64,000 nucleotides of DNA from Streptomyces tuirus (GCA_018195615.1 JAGTPG010000002.1:5883501-5947500); one strand, 5' to 3'; counted from the first letter of the stretch, positions 24,961 through 34,634 are shown. The notes: generated by a model not told the origin, from the sequence alone. Numbers and translations: made by a program.

Positions 24961-25950
24961 TCACAGCTTGCGCAGGCTCAGCCGCTGCACCTTGTGGTCC
25001 GGGCCCTTGCGCAGGACGAGCGTGGCGCGGCCGCGGGTCGGGGCGATGTTCTCGACCAGGTTGGGCCGGTTGATCGTGCGCCACATCGTCCGGGCGTAGT
25101 CGAGGGCCTCCTCCTCCGAGACCTGCGTGTACTTGCGGAAGTACGAGGACGGGTTCTGGAACGCGGTCGCGCGCAGCTTGCGGAAGCGGTTGAGGTACCA
25201 GCGCTCGATGTCCTCGACGCGGGCGTCGACGTACACGCTGAAGTCGAAGTAGTCGGCGAGACCGACCCGGGTGCGGCCGTCCTTGCCGGGCAGGGCGGGC
25301 TGGAGGACGTTCAGGCCCTCGACGATCAGGATGTCGGGGCGGCGGACCATGAGCTTCTTGTCCGGGACGATGTCGTAGATCAGGTGGGAGTAGACGGGCG
25401 CCGTGACCTCGTCCTTGCCGGCCTTGATGTCGGCGACGAAGCGGGTCAGCGCCCGACGGTCGTAGGACTCGGGGAAACCTTTCCGCGACATCAGGCCGCG
25501 GGCCTGGAGCTCCTTGGTGGGCAGCAGGAAGCCGTCGGTGGTGACCAGCTCGACGCGCGGGTGCTCGGGCCAGCGCGAGAGCAGGGCCTGGAGGAGGCGG
25601 GCGACCGTCGACTTCCCCACGGCGACCGAGCCGGCGACTCCTATGACGAACGGGGTGCCGGACTGGGAGCCCTGCTCGCCCAGGAAGGTGTTGAGCGCGC
25701 CTCTGAGGCCGTCCGTGGCACCGACGTAGAGGTTGAGAAGTCTGGACAGCGGGAGGTAGATGTCCCGCACCTCGTCGAGGTCGATGACATCGCCGAGGCC
25801 GCGCAGCTTCTCGACCTCCTCGGCCGTCAGCGGCAGCGGCGTCTTGTCGCGCAACGCGCTCCACTCGGCTCGGGTGAGGTCGACGTAGGGAGTCGCCTCC
25901 GGCCGCTGCCGGTGGGCGCTCCGGGGCATCGAGGAGACCGGAGAGATCAC
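24961..25950 (-). CDS. coaA: Pantothenate kinase, type I
   Basis: Phosphorylates pantothenate, the first and regulated step of coenzyme A synthesis. 329 residues from GTG 25950; an in-frame ATG at 25929 is the alternative. Walker A is GVAGSVAVGKSTVARLL near residue 105. Other family sequence: LVTTDGFLLPTKELQARG, YSHLIYDIVPDK, ILIVEGLNVLQP and RGRATLVLRKGPDH. Reads opposite to glmM and ahead of the DUF389 gene. Confidence 0.96.
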   Translation of the reverse strand: MISPVSSMPRSAHRQRPEATPYVDLTRAEWSALRDKTPLPLTAEEVEKLRGLGDVIDLDEVRDIYLPLSRLLNLYVGATDGLRGALNTFLGEQGSQSGTPFVIGVAGSVAVGKSTVARLLQALLSRWPEHPRVELVTTDGFLLPTKELQARGLMSRKGFPESYDRRALTRFVADIKAGKDEVTAPVYSHLIYDIVPDKKLMVRRPDILIVEGLNVLQPALPGKDGRTRVGLADYFDFSVYVDARVEDIERWYLNRFRKLRATAFQNPSSYFRKYTQVSEEEALDYARTMWRTINRPNLVENIAPTRGRATLVLRKGPDHKVQRLSLRKL

Positions 25951-26123
25951 AGTCCATTGTTACGGGCGTACGAAGGGGCGGTGAGGTGGGATCCGTCACG
26001 CAGGGTCGGTCAGCCCTCCCCTTTGGGAGAAAAGTGCACAAGGGGAGGAATGTCAGTGGTGTGCGTCACAGTTGTGGGAGAGGTGGGCCCAGGCCGGGGT
26101 TCACGAACGCCGAGGGGTGACCC

Positions 26124-27131
26124 ATGACGTATGCGATAGAGGCGGAAGGCCTGGTCAAACGGTTCAAGGAGACCGAGGCGCTGGCCGGTGTCGACCTGGC
26201 GGCCCGCAAGGGCACGGTGCTCGGGCTGCTGGGGCCCAACGGCGCGGGGAAGACGACCGCGGTGCGGATCTTCGCGACGCTCCTCCGGCCCGACGGGGGC
26301 AGGGCCCGCGTGGCCGGCCACGACGTGGTCCGGGAGGCCGGGGTCGTACGGGCCATGGTCGGGCTGACCGGCCAGTACGCGGCGGTCGACGAGAACCTGA
26401 CCGGCACCGAGAACCTGCTGCTCATCGGCCGGCTGCTGGGCCTGCCGAGGCGGGAGGCGAAGGCGAGGGCGGGCGAGCTGCTGGAGCGGTTCCAGCTGAC
26501 GCACGCGGCCGGGCGGGCCGCGAAGACCTTCTCGGGAGGCATGCGCCGGCGTCTCGACCTCGCGGCGAGCCTGGTCGGCCGGCCCAGCATCCTCTTCCTC
26601 GACGAGCCGACCACCGGCCTCGATCCGCACAGCCGCGGTGAGCTGTGGGACCTGCTCCGCGGCCTGGTCGCGGACGGTGCGACCGCCCTGCTGACCACGC
26701 AGTACCTGAACGAGGCCGATGTGCTGGCCGACGACATCGTGGTGATCGACAAGGGCCGGGTGATCGCCGAGGGCACCCCCGACCGGCTGAAGGCCCAGGT
26801 CGGCGGCCAGGTGCTGGAGCTGAGGCCGATCCTCGGACAGGACCTCGCGCGGGCGCACGCGCTGGTGGCCGGGGCCGCCGGAGCGGAGGCCCGGATCGAG
26901 GGCGAGATGATCACAGCGCCGGTGAAGGACCCCGAGCTGATGCCGGCCGTCGTGCGCGCCCTGGACCGGGAGGGCATCGCGGTGGGCGAGCTGGCCCTGC
27001 GCCGTTCCTCCCTCGACGAGGTCTTCCTCGCCCTGACCGGCCACCGCGCCGAGCCGGGCGAGCCCGAGGAGGACGGCGGATCGGCCGTACGGGACGAGGA
27101 CGAGCTGGAGAAGGCGGTGAGCCGGTCATGA
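26124..27131 (+). CDS. ABC transporter ATP-binding protein, daunorubicin-resistance (DrrA) type
   Basis: 335 residues. Walker A GPNGAGKTT (about 37-45), signature FSGGMRRRLDLAASL, Walker B ILFLDEPTTGLDP and switch TTQYLNEAD, with Gln replacing the usual His as is typical of DrrA proteins. The DrrA-type C-terminal extension follows (residues 230-335), ending with an acidic tail. The start has GAGGGGTGACCC upstream. It overlaps the permease gene by four bases. The pair is a drug- or metabolite-exporter; the substrate cannot be told from sequence. Confidence 0.93.
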   Translation: MTYAIEAEGLVKRFKETEALAGVDLAARKGTVLGLLGPNGAGKTTAVRIFATLLRPDGGRARVAGHDVVREAGVVRAMVGLTGQYAAVDENLTGTENLLLIGRLLGLPRREAKARAGELLERFQLTHAAGRAAKTFSGGMRRRLDLAASLVGRPSILFLDEPTTGLDPHSRGELWDLLRGLVADGATALLTTQYLNEADVLADDIVVIDKGRVIAEGTPDRLKAQVGGQVLELRPILGQDLARAHALVAGAAGAEARIEGEMITAPVKDPELMPAVVRALDREGIAVGELALRRSSLDEVFLALTGHRAEPGEPEEDGGSAVRDEDELEKAVSRS

Positions 27132-27937
27132 CCGCCACCACGATCACCGCGCCGGTCACGGGCTCGGGCCGGGTGCCCGCCCTCGCGGGGCTGCGGCAGA
27201 CCTTCACGATGGCCTGGCGGAGCCTGGTCGCCGTCAAGCACAACCCGCTCGAACTGGTCGACTACAGCATCACGCCGATCATGTTCGTGTTCCTGTTCAC
27301 CTACGTGCTGGGCGGGCAGATGGCCGGATCGCCCGAGGCGTATCTGAAGTACGCGCTGCCCGGGATCATCGTGCAGAACACCCTGTTCATGACGATGTAC
27401 ACGGCGATGGCACTCAACACCGACCTCACCAAGGGCGTCTTCGACCGGCTGCGCAGCCTGCCCATCGCCCGCTCCGCCCCGCTCATCGGACGCATCACCG
27501 CCGACCTCGCGAAGCACGTGTGGGCGCTGCTGCTGATGATCGGCCTCGGACTGCTGCTCGGCTTCCGGGTCACGGGCGGATTCGGCGGGTTCCTGCTCGG
27601 CACGCTGCTGGTGGTGGTCTTCGCCGCGGCCGTGTCCTGGAGCGCGGTACTGATCGGGATGCTGGCCGGCGACGCGGAGAAGGTGCAGGCGTTCGCCTTC
27701 ACCCTCATCTTCCCGATCACCTTCACGAGCAGCGCGTTCGTCGTGGTCGACACCATGCCCGGCTGGCTCCAGGCCTGGAGCGACGTCAACCCGGTCACCC
27801 ATCTGTCCGACGCGTTCCGGGGGCTGCTGCTGGGCGGGGCGGTGGCGGAGCCGGTGCTGTGGTCGCTGGTGTGGGCGGCGGGGATTGCGCTGGTGTTCTA
27901 CCCGGTGGCCATGCGGGCTTATCGGGCGAAGGTCTGA
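27128..27937 (+). CDS. ABC-2 type permease, DrrB family
   Basis: 269 residues with six predicted membrane helices. Family features: DYSITPIMFVFLFTYVLGG, ALPGIIVQNTLFMTMYT, FDRLRSLPIARSAPLIGR and the C-terminal segment WLQAWSDVNPVTHLSDAFR. It partners with the upstream ATPase (ATGA overlap) to form a full exporter with two copies of each subunit. Confidence 0.93.
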   Translation: MTATTITAPVTGSGRVPALAGLRQTFTMAWRSLVAVKHNPLELVDYSITPIMFVFLFTYVLGGQMAGSPEAYLKYALPGIIVQNTLFMTMYTAMALNTDLTKGVFDRLRSLPIARSAPLIGRITADLAKHVWALLLMIGLGLLLGFRVTGGFGGFLLGTLLVVVFAAAVSWSAVLIGMLAGDAEKVQAFAFTLIFPITFTSSAFVVVDTMPGWLQAWSDVNPVTHLSDAFRGLLLGGAVAEPVLWSLVWAAGIALVFYPVAMRAYRAKV

Positions 27938-27965
27938 GTCACACGTGGGTGGGGCCGCCTCGCGG

Positions 27966-28685
27966 CTACAGCCGTTGATCCCCCTGCCGGCTGACCGACG
28001 TCATCGCGGCGAGACCGCCGTTGGCGATGCCGCGGTACGTCACCGTCCGCGCTGGGCCGGTCTCCCGGGCCAGGCGCTCCGACAGGTCCCTTCCCTCCTC
28101 GAACAGGCGCTGCCACGCCTCGTCGCTGTCGTCGTTCATGAGCGTCGTCTCGATCGCCCCCTTCCACCGGTGGAAGGCGGCCACGAGGTCATCGGACAGA
28201 CGGAGGGCGGCTGCGGGGTCGTCCGGAGCGAAGCTTCCGAGGCCCTCCGCGTGCAACGGATACAGGCCGTACTCGCCCTCGACGGTGATGTCGAGCGGGT
28301 GCGGAGGTGTGTCATGGGCGTCGACGGTCCAGTGGAACCGGTCGCACCCCCAGCACACGAACTTCTCGTCCTGGCGCCGCTCGTCCCAGAAGCGCACGGT
28401 CCAGCGGGGCCCGAGGTGCCCGGCCACCAGCCGGGCGAGGTCCAGCCCCCGCTTGACGTGCTTGCGCAGCGCCGGTCGGGCCTCGAAGCCGTCGCCGGGG
28501 CGGGCGTGGTTCCACTCGGTGAGCCTGCGCACCAGGCCGTCGGGCAACGCGAGTTCGTGGGCGTCGACGGGAAGGTTGCGGGTGAAGTCCTCGACGCGGG
28601 CCGACGTCCCGGCGTCCGTGGCGTACAGCGGTGAGGCGTCGCCGCGGGCGCGCACGAGGAGGTGTTCAGGGTCCTGCTGGCTCAT
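27966..28685 (-). CDS. Conserved hypothetical protein
   Basis: 239 residues, soluble and acidic, with no signal peptide. ATG 28685 gives MSQQDPEHLLVRARG. It has a CWGC motif in VCWGCDRFHW near the middle and a C-terminal helical region DEAWQRLFEEGRDLSERLA. I do not recognise the family. It is convergent with the DrrB gene and divergent from glmS. Codon use matches its neighbours, so it is likely a real gene. Confidence 0.65.
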   Translation of the reverse strand: MSQQDPEHLLVRARGDASPLYATDAGTSARVEDFTRNLPVDAHELALPDGLVRRLTEWNHARPGDGFEARPALRKHVKRGLDLARLVAGHLGPRWTVRFWDERRQDEKFVCWGCDRFHWTVDAHDTPPHPLDITVEGEYGLYPLHAEGLGSFAPDDPAAALRLSDDLVAAFHRWKGAIETTLMNDDSDEAWQRLFEEGRDLSERLARETGPARTVTYRGIANGGLAAMTSVSRQGDQRL

Positions 28686-28901
28686 GCCGGATTCGCTCCC
28701 GTCACCCGTCCCCTGCGCTGACCCCGGGCGCCGATGGTGATCGCCACCCGGTGGGACTTCCGTTGTACACGGTCTCGGAGACCGGCCGCGTCGGTGTCTG
28801 GTGGCCGACCCGGCCGCAGCCCTCGAAATCGTCCCCCGAATATCCGAATTCGGGCACACGGAAGGGCTTTCCCGAGGGCGTCGGCCCGTAGGCTGCGCCC
28901 C

Positions 28902-30748
28902 ATGTGCGGAATCGTGGGATACGTGGGGCCGCAGTCGGCGCTGGAGGTCGTGATGGCCGGGCTGAAGCGGCTGGAGTACCGGGGGTACGACTCGGCGGGT
29001 GTCGCCGTGCTGGCCGACGGCGGGCTGGCGACGGCGAAGAAGGCCGGGAAACTCCTCAACCTGGAGAAGGAACTGGACGGCCGGCCGCTGCCGACCGGCA
29101 CGACGGGCATCGGACACACCCGGTGGGCCACGCACGGCGGACCGACGGACTCCAACGCCCACCCGCACATCGACAACGCGGGTCGGGTCGCCGTCGTGCA
29201 CAACGGCATCATCGAGAACTTCGCCCTGCTGCGGTCCGAACTGCAGGAGCGCGGGCATGAGCTGGCCTCCGAGACGGACACCGAGGTCGTCGCGCACCTG
29301 CTCGCCGAGGAGTTCTCCTCGTGCGCGGACCTCGCCGAGGCGATGCGGCTGGTCTGCCGGCGGCTGGAGGGCGCGTTCACGCTGGTCGCGGTGCACGCCG
29401 ACGAGCCGGACGTGGTGGTGGGCGCGCGGCGGAACTCGCCGCTGGTGGTGGGCGTTGGAGAAGGCGAGGCCTTTCTCGCCTCGGACGTCGCCGCGTTCAT
29501 CGCCCACACGCGGTCGGCGATCGAGCTGGGACAGGACCAGGTGGTGGAGCTGCGCAGGGACGGCGTGGTGGTGACGGGCTTCGACGGCCGCCCGGCCGAT
29601 GTCCGCTCCTACCACGTCGACTGGGACGCGTCGGCCGCGGAAAAGGGGGGCTATGACTACTTCATGCTCAAGGAGATCGCCGAGCAGCCCAAGGCGGTCG
29701 CCGATACGCTGCTGGGCCGGATCGACGGCTCCGGCTCGCTGACCCTGGACGAGGTGCGGATCCCTCCGGGGGTGCTGCGGGAGATCGACAAGGTCGTCAT
29801 CGTCGCGTGCGGGACGGCCTTCCACGCCGGGATGATCGCCAAGTACGCCATCGAGCACTGGACGCGCATCCCGTGCGAGGTGGAGCTGGCCAGTGAGTTC
29901 CGGTACCGGGACCCGATCCTGGACGCCCAGACCCTGGTCATCGCGATCTCGCAGTCCGGCGAGACCATGGACACGCTCATGGCGTTGCGTCATGCCCGTG
30001 AGCAGGGCTCCAGGGTCCTGGCGATCTGCAACACCAACGGCTCCACGATCCCGCGCGAGTCGGACGCGGTCCTGTACACGCACGCCGGGCCGGAGGTGGC
30101 CGTCGCCTCCACCAAGGCGTTCCTGACGCAGCTCGTGGCCTGCTACCTGGTCGCCCTGTATCTGGGGCAGGTCCGGGGCACCAAGTGGGGCGACGAGATC
30201 CGGGCGGTGATCCGCGACCTGTCCTCGATCGCCGGTGCGGTGGAACAGGTCCTCGGGACCATGGAGCCGGTACGGGAGCTGGCCCGTTCGCTCGCCTCCA
30301 AGAACACGGTGCTGTTCCTGGGTCGGCATGTCGGGTATCCCGTGGCCCTCGAGGGCGCGCTGAAGCTCAAGGAACTGGCCTACATGCACGCCGAGGGGTT
30401 CGCGGCGGGGAGTTGAAGCACGGGCCGATCGCCCTGATCGAGGAGGACCTGCCCGTGGTCGTCGTCGTGCCGTCGCCGCGAGGGCGGTCCGTGCTGCACG
30501 ACAAGATCGTGTCCAACATCCAGGAGATCCGGGCACGGGGTGCGCGGACGATCGTGATCGCGGAGGAGGGGGACGAGGCGGTGGTTCCGTACGCCGACCA
30601 TCTGATCCGGATCCCGGTCACTCCGACGCTCCTTCAGCCCATGGTGGCGACAGTGCCGTTGCAGGTGTTCGCCTGTGAGTTGGCCACGGCCCGGGGCAAT
30701 GAGGTGGATCAGCCTCGGAACCTGGCGAAGTCGGTGACGGTGGAATGA
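28902..30748 (+). CDS. glmS: Glucosamine-6-phosphate synthase (frameshifted near 30407)
   Basis: Makes glucosamine-6-phosphate from fructose-6-phosphate and glutamine, the committed step to UDP-GlcNAc. The glutaminase domain opens MCGIVGYVG with Cys2 as nucleophile, and contains GHTRWATHGGPTDSNAHPH. Two SIS sugar domains follow: VACGTAFHAGMIAKY with ISQSGETMDTLMALRHA, then FLGRHVGYPVALEGALKLK. One G is missing from the run at 30407-30410, in FAAGELKHGPI. The frame then continues to IPVTPTLLQPMVATVP and the typical end VDQPRNLAKSVTVE. Corrected length is 615 residues. Confidence 0.94.
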
Positions 30749-30808
30749 GGGAGAGGGGTGAACGGTCAGGTCCGTGTGCCGTTCGCCCCCCAACCTACGC
30801 CTGGGCGA

Positions 30809-31153
30809 CTACCAGTTGATGCAGGTCTTCGGCACCCAGCCGTCCACCTTGTCGCCGCCGTAGTACCACATGTTGCTCTTCTTGCCGCAGGCCTTGTACG
30901 AGCCGCCCTTGTAGGCCTTGCCGCCGTTGCAGATGCCGCCCTTCTTGCCCTTGCCCCAGATGCCGAGGGCGGTGGCGGACGTCTTCGGCGAGGTGCGGAC
31001 CTTGACGGTCTCCTTGGCCTTGACGTTGATGATCGCCTTGCTGCAGTCCTCCGGTGCCGCGGCGGCGGTACCGGCGGTGGCGATGGTGCCGGTGAGGGCG
31101 GTGGCGAAGAGGGCAGCGGCAGTGGCCGCGGTCCCCAGCGACTTGAACTTCAT
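30809..31153 (-). CDS. Small secreted SH3-like protein
   Basis: 114 residues from ATG 31153, preceded by GGGAGGAACG. A signal peptide (about 1-33, with TAATAAALFATALTGT and a cleavage site near TAAAA-PE) is followed by a domain with KVRTSPKTSATALGIWGKG and DKVDGWVPKTCIN, the pattern of bacterial SH3 domains. Cysteines suggest two disulfides. Such proteins bind cell wall or act as small secreted factors. The exact role is not known. Confidence 0.75.
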   Translation of the reverse strand: MKFKSLGTAATAAALFATALTGTIATAGTAAAAPEDCSKAIINVKAKETVKVRTSPKTSATALGIWGKGKKGGICNGGKAYKGGSYKACGKKSNMWYYGGDKVDGWVPKTCINW

Positions 31154-31478
31154 GGTCGTGCGTTCCTCCCGTTGGATGCGATGCCGTTTGCTCATCGCGG
31201 TCAGCGCGAACTGTACAAGGGGGAGGGCGAGTTCAGGTCTGGGGGGGCTCCGTGGGGGTTCGGTGCGGAGGGCGTCCATGAAGCGGGTGAAGGTTGCTGC
31301 CGGGAAGGTGAGGGTGGCTCGGGTGGGGGTCTTGGAGTCGCGGATGGAGGTGGGTGGGGGGATATTTCCACCCGGGACGGATGTGCCTGGTGAGGGGAGC
31401 CCGGTCGGGCCTGAACGCTCCAGTTGCTGAGCGGAGAAGTTCGAGGAAACGCCCGTGCGTCACCGTAGGGTGCTGCGC

Positions 31479-31850
31479 ATGAGCATCATCGGGGTCGGGA
31501 TCGACGTCGCCGAGATCGAGCGGTTCGCGGCGTCTTTGGAACGTACGCCCGCGCTGGCCGAGCGGCTGTTCCTGGAGCGGGAGTTGTTGCTGCCCAGTGG
31601 GGAACGCCGGGGTGTGGCCTCCCTGGCTGCCCGGTTCGCCGCCAAGGAGGCCCTGGCCAAGGCGCTCGGGGCCCCGGCCGGGCTGCTCTGGACGGACGCC
31701 GAGGTGTACGTCGAGGACAGTGGGCAGCCCCGGCTGCGGGTGACCGGGACGGTGGCCGCCCGGGCCGCCGAACTGGGTGTGCGGTCCTGGCACGTGTCTC
31801 TCAGTCATGACGCCGGGGTGGCCTCGGCGGTTGTCATCGCCGAGGGGTGA
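31479..31850 (+). CDS. acpS: Holo-[acyl-carrier-protein] synthase
   Basis: Transfers 4'-phosphopantetheine from CoA to acyl carrier protein. 123 residues, the usual AcpS length. Motifs GVGIDVAEIERF (N-terminal Asp/Glu metal site) and ARFAAKEALAKALGAP are diagnostic, with WHVSLSHDAGVASAVV at the end. ATG 31479 gives the standard N-terminus MSIIGVGID; the frame is open 24 bases further upstream. Confidence 0.95.
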   Translation: MSIIGVGIDVAEIERFAASLERTPALAERLFLERELLLPSGERRGVASLAARFAAKEALAKALGAPAGLLWTDAEVYVEDSGQPRLRVTGTVAARAAELGVRSWHVSLSHDAGVASAVVIAEG

Positions 31851-31863
31851 CGGGGCTCCAGGG

Positions 31864-32136
31864 CTACGACATGGACCACAGGAGCATGGCCGTGCCGATG
31901 AAGCCCGCCGCACCCAGCGCCGTTCCTGTCGCCGCCGTCCACAGGCGGCCCACGCCCTTGCGGGCGTAGTGCATGCCCATCGCGCCGAACGTGATCGCCA
32001 GCGCCCCGGCCAGTACCGTCCAGGGGATCAGGAACGCCCATGTGCCCGCGGCGGAGAAGACGCCGAGGACGAGTGCCGTGGGGCCGAGGGCGGTGGCGGG
32101 TGTGTCGGTTGCCGTGGAGGTGGTGGATCCGGCCAT
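31864..32136 (-). CDS. Small membrane protein, DUF4190-like
   Basis: 90 residues with two membrane helices separated by a loop (GALAITFGAMGMHYARKG and LGAAGFIGTAMLLWSM). The arrangement resembles short DUF4190-type membrane proteins of unknown function. The start has GGGGAGG upstream. It is divergent from the BtrH-like gene, and the shared 96-base region contains TTGAAC repeats. Confidence 0.65.
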   Translation of the reverse strand: MAGSTTSTATDTPATALGPTALVLGVFSAAGTWAFLIPWTVLAGALAITFGAMGMHYARKGVGRLWTAATGTALGAAGFIGTAMLLWSMS

Positions 32137-32152
32137 GCTCTGGCCTCCCCTT

Positions 32153-32192
32153 TTGAACGACTTCTTGAACGACATTTTTTGAACGAGTTCAA
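32153..32192. promoter_or_regulatory. TTGAAC repeat operator in a divergent promoter region
   Basis: TTGAACGA occurs at 32153, 32165 and 32179. The third copy is part of a perfect inverted repeat TTGAAC-GA-GTTCAA (32179-32192). This architecture is typical of TetR-family operators. It lies between the small membrane protein gene (minus) and the BtrH-like gene (plus), so it could control both. No TetR gene is visible nearby. Confidence 0.55.
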
Positions 32193-32232
32193 ATCGTACG
32201 TCGATCATAGCGGACCGACAGGAGGGCCCGGC

Positions 32233-33235
32233 ATGGCCATGGTGAAAGACGTCGACACCCGCGGTGCGCAGCACTGCGAGACGACTGCTCTGCACGTGCT
32301 GCTGCGGCACCAGGGGATCGATCTGTCCGAGCCGATGCTCTTCGGCCTCGGCTCCGGCCTGTCCTTCGTCTACTGGGACAGCAAGAACATGGACTTTCCG
32401 TTCCTCGGCGGGCGGGTCAAGCCCTTCGAGCTCACCAGGAACCTGGCCGGGAGACTCGGGCTGGATCTGGTGGTCCAGGAGACCGGATCCGCCCGCAAGG
32501 GATGGGAGAACGTGGCGGCCGCCATCGACTCCGGCCGCCCCGTCGGGCTGCAGCTCGACAGCTACCACCTGGACTACTTCACCTCGAAGGTGCACTTCGG
32601 CGGTCATGTCGTCGCCCTCTACGGCTACGACGAGCAGCACGCCTACCTCGTGGACACCGAGCAGCAGGGCGGCGCCGTGTCGACCAGCCTGGCCGGCCTC
32701 GCCCGGGCCAGGGCCGAACGCGGGCCCATGACCGCCAGGCACCGGTCCTTCACTCTCACCGCGCCGGGGAAGCCGCCCGCCCCTCGGGACCGGATCGTTC
32801 CCGCCATCACCGCCTGCGCGGACGCTTTTCTCGACCCGCCCATCGCCAACCTCGGCCACCGGGGCATCGAGAAGGCCGGGAAGCTCGTACCCGGCTGGCT
32901 CCAGCGCACCGACGCTCCGAGCGTGACCTGCCGCAGGCAGCCCGCCTGATGGAGAAGGCCGGCACCGGCGGTGCCCTGTTCCGCAACCTCTACCGCGACT
33001 TCCTCGCCGAATGCGCAGAGTGGCTCGACAGCGGGCACCTGCGGACCGGGCACCGGCTGTACTCCGAGGCGGCCGTCCTGTGGACGGAGGTCGCGGCGCT
33101 GATCACGGAAGCCGGTGAGTCGGGTGACGGGCAGCGCCTGGTGCGGGCGGGTGCCGTCCTCTCCGACGTCGCGCGCATCGAGCGTGAGGCCATGCGGGCG
33201 CTGAGCCGGCTGGGCGGTGAAGCCCCGCCGGGTGA
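32233..33235 (+). CDS. BtrH N-terminal domain / DUF4872 protein (frameshifted)
   Basis: Start ATG 32233 follows GGAGGG. The N-terminal half (about 1-150) resembles the cysteine-peptidase-like BtrH domain: RGAQHCETTALHVLLRHQG with a Cys and later GGHVVALYGYDEQHAYLVD with a His. The second half resembles DUF4872. One G is missing at 32919, after RTDAP. The other frame continues ERDLPQAARLMEKAGTGG and FLAECAEWLDSGHLRTGHR. A second deletion near 33230 would place the stop at 33233; this end is less sure. In butirosin synthesis BtrH transfers an acyl group from a carrier protein. The function here is unknown. Confidence 0.7.
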
Positions 33236-33265
33236 GGGGCGAGGGCTTCGAGGAGGCGCGGGGCG

Positions 33266-34429
33266 TCAGCAGATGGACTGGCTGCTGTTCACCCGTGTGA
33301 TGTTGCGGAACGTCGTGTTCTCGCCGCACGGGCTCTCCCTGATGGCCGAGTTGGTGACCGTCAGGTTCTGGATGGTGATGTCCTTGTTGTTCGGGAACTC
33401 CGAGCGCGCGGCCAGTCGTAGCTCGCCGCCGCCGGTGATCGTGCCGCTCTGGGCCGCCAGGCTGACGTTGTAGCAGTTCTCGATCAGGACCGAGTTGTTG
33501 CCGGTGTTGGAGAGCGTGACCTTGTTGATCGTCGCGCCGCCGCTCTCGGAGACGCAGAACACGCCGCGTCCGCCGCCGCGGGTGATGACCTCGCCGACCC
33601 GGATGTTGGTGGGGTAACCGCTGCCGATCCGGCCGTTGCGGTTGGCCATGCGGAAGGCCGCGTAGCCGGTGCCGGTGCCCGCGTTCTCCGCGTCCACCTT
33701 GGTGACGTTGGCGTTGATGGTCTGGTTGAGGAGGAGACCTGACTCGCCGACGTTACGGGCCGTCACCGTGCCGATGGTGATGCCGTCGACGCCGTAGGTC
33801 TCGACCGCGTGGCTGGACGCGCCGGAGACGTAGACGTTGTCGATGCGGACGTTGCGCGTCCACTGACTGGTGTCGCCGCGGTTGTCGATGCGGATGCCCA
33901 GGCCGCGGGAGAGGCGCATGTCGATCTGGCCGAGCACCACGTTCTGCACATTGCGCAGGAAGATGCCGTACAGCGGGGTGCCGGTGAGCTTGAGGTTCTG
34001 GACCTCGACGTCGCGGGTACCGCGCGAGTAGACCGGCGCCTGGTCGCCCGAGCCGGTGCCGGTGACGTTGATGGTGCCGCAGACGTCGAGGACGGTGTAG
34101 CTCGGCAGGGAGATGCGGGAGCCCGCCGGGATCGAGCCCGAGCCGCGGACCACGACCCGTTCCTTCGTGGTGCGTCCCGAGGTGAGGCTGTTGACGGCCG
34201 CCTGGACGGCGGCGCGCATGTCGGTGCCGGTGTAGACCGTGCTGCCGCCGCGCCGGGCGGTCCAGTTGCTGCCGTTCTGCACGGCTTCGGCCTGGTAGGA
34301 GCCGTCTCCGCAGGCCGCCGCTCGCATGGGGGTGGCGGTGGCGGCGCCGGCGGGAGCGGTCAGGTTGCCGGCGGCCGTCAGGAGGGCGGTGGCGCCGGCG
34401 GCGGCGAGTAATGCGGCTCTGCGTCCCAT
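33266..34429 (-). CDS. Secreted right-handed beta-helix protein (pectin-lyase-like fold)
   Basis: 387 residues. A signal peptide (MGRRAALLAAAGATALLTA, cleavage near GAATA) is followed by a repeat-rich protein with many short strands ending in I, V and N ladders, for example VEVQNLKLTGTPLYGIFLRN and ITIGTVTARNVGESGLLLNQ. This is the pattern of right-handed parallel beta-helix carbohydrate enzymes, such as polysaccharide lyases, glycosidases of family 28, or epimerases. The catalytic family cannot be decided from sequence alone. A LacI-like operator lies upstream. Confidence 0.75.
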   Translation of the reverse strand: MGRRAALLAAAGATALLTAAGNLTAPAGAATATPMRAAACGDGSYQAEAVQNGSNWTARRGGSTVYTGTDMRAAVQAAVNSLTSGRTTKERVVVRGSGSIPAGSRISLPSYTVLDVCGTINVTGTGSGDQAPVYSRGTRDVEVQNLKLTGTPLYGIFLRNVQNVVLGQIDMRLSRGLGIRIDNRGDTSQWTRNVRIDNVYVSGASSHAVETYGVDGITIGTVTARNVGESGLLLNQTINANVTKVDAENAGTGTGYAAFRMANRNGRIGSGYPTNIRVGEVITRGGGRGVFCVSESGGATINKVTLSNTGNNSVLIENCYNVSLAAQSGTITGGGELRLAARSEFPNNKDITIQNLTVTNSAIRESPCGENTTFRNITRVNSSQSIC

Positions 34430-34475
34430 GGGGGGCCTCGGTTTCGTCGGACGTGGGGGGGGTGTGCCATCGCGT

Positions 34476-34492
34476 GTGCAAGCGCTTTCTGC
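34476..34492. promoter_or_regulatory. LacI-type operator candidate upstream of the beta-helix gene
   Basis: The sequence GTGCAAGCGCTTTCTGC contains the palindrome AAGCGCTT (34480-34487) with the central CG step favoured by LacI-family proteins. It lies about 50 bases ahead of the secreted beta-helix gene, as expected for a carbohydrate-responsive gene. Confidence 0.45.
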
Positions 34493-34634
34493 ACGGCCGG
34501 AGAGTCTGGCAAAGGGCTCGCAAAGCGTCAATGGGCGTGGTGCGGCCGGGAGTTGCCGGAAGGGTGCGACACGGTTCGGCAGTCGCGTGCGATACGGGGG
34601 AGTGGTCCGGCGGTCGTACGGGAAACTCGACCGC

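Noticed and set aside
30758..31393. Plus-strand frame of 211 codons across the secreted SH3-like gene
   Set aside because: Antisense to a gene with a clear signal peptide and ribosome binding site, with Gly-rich shadow sequence.
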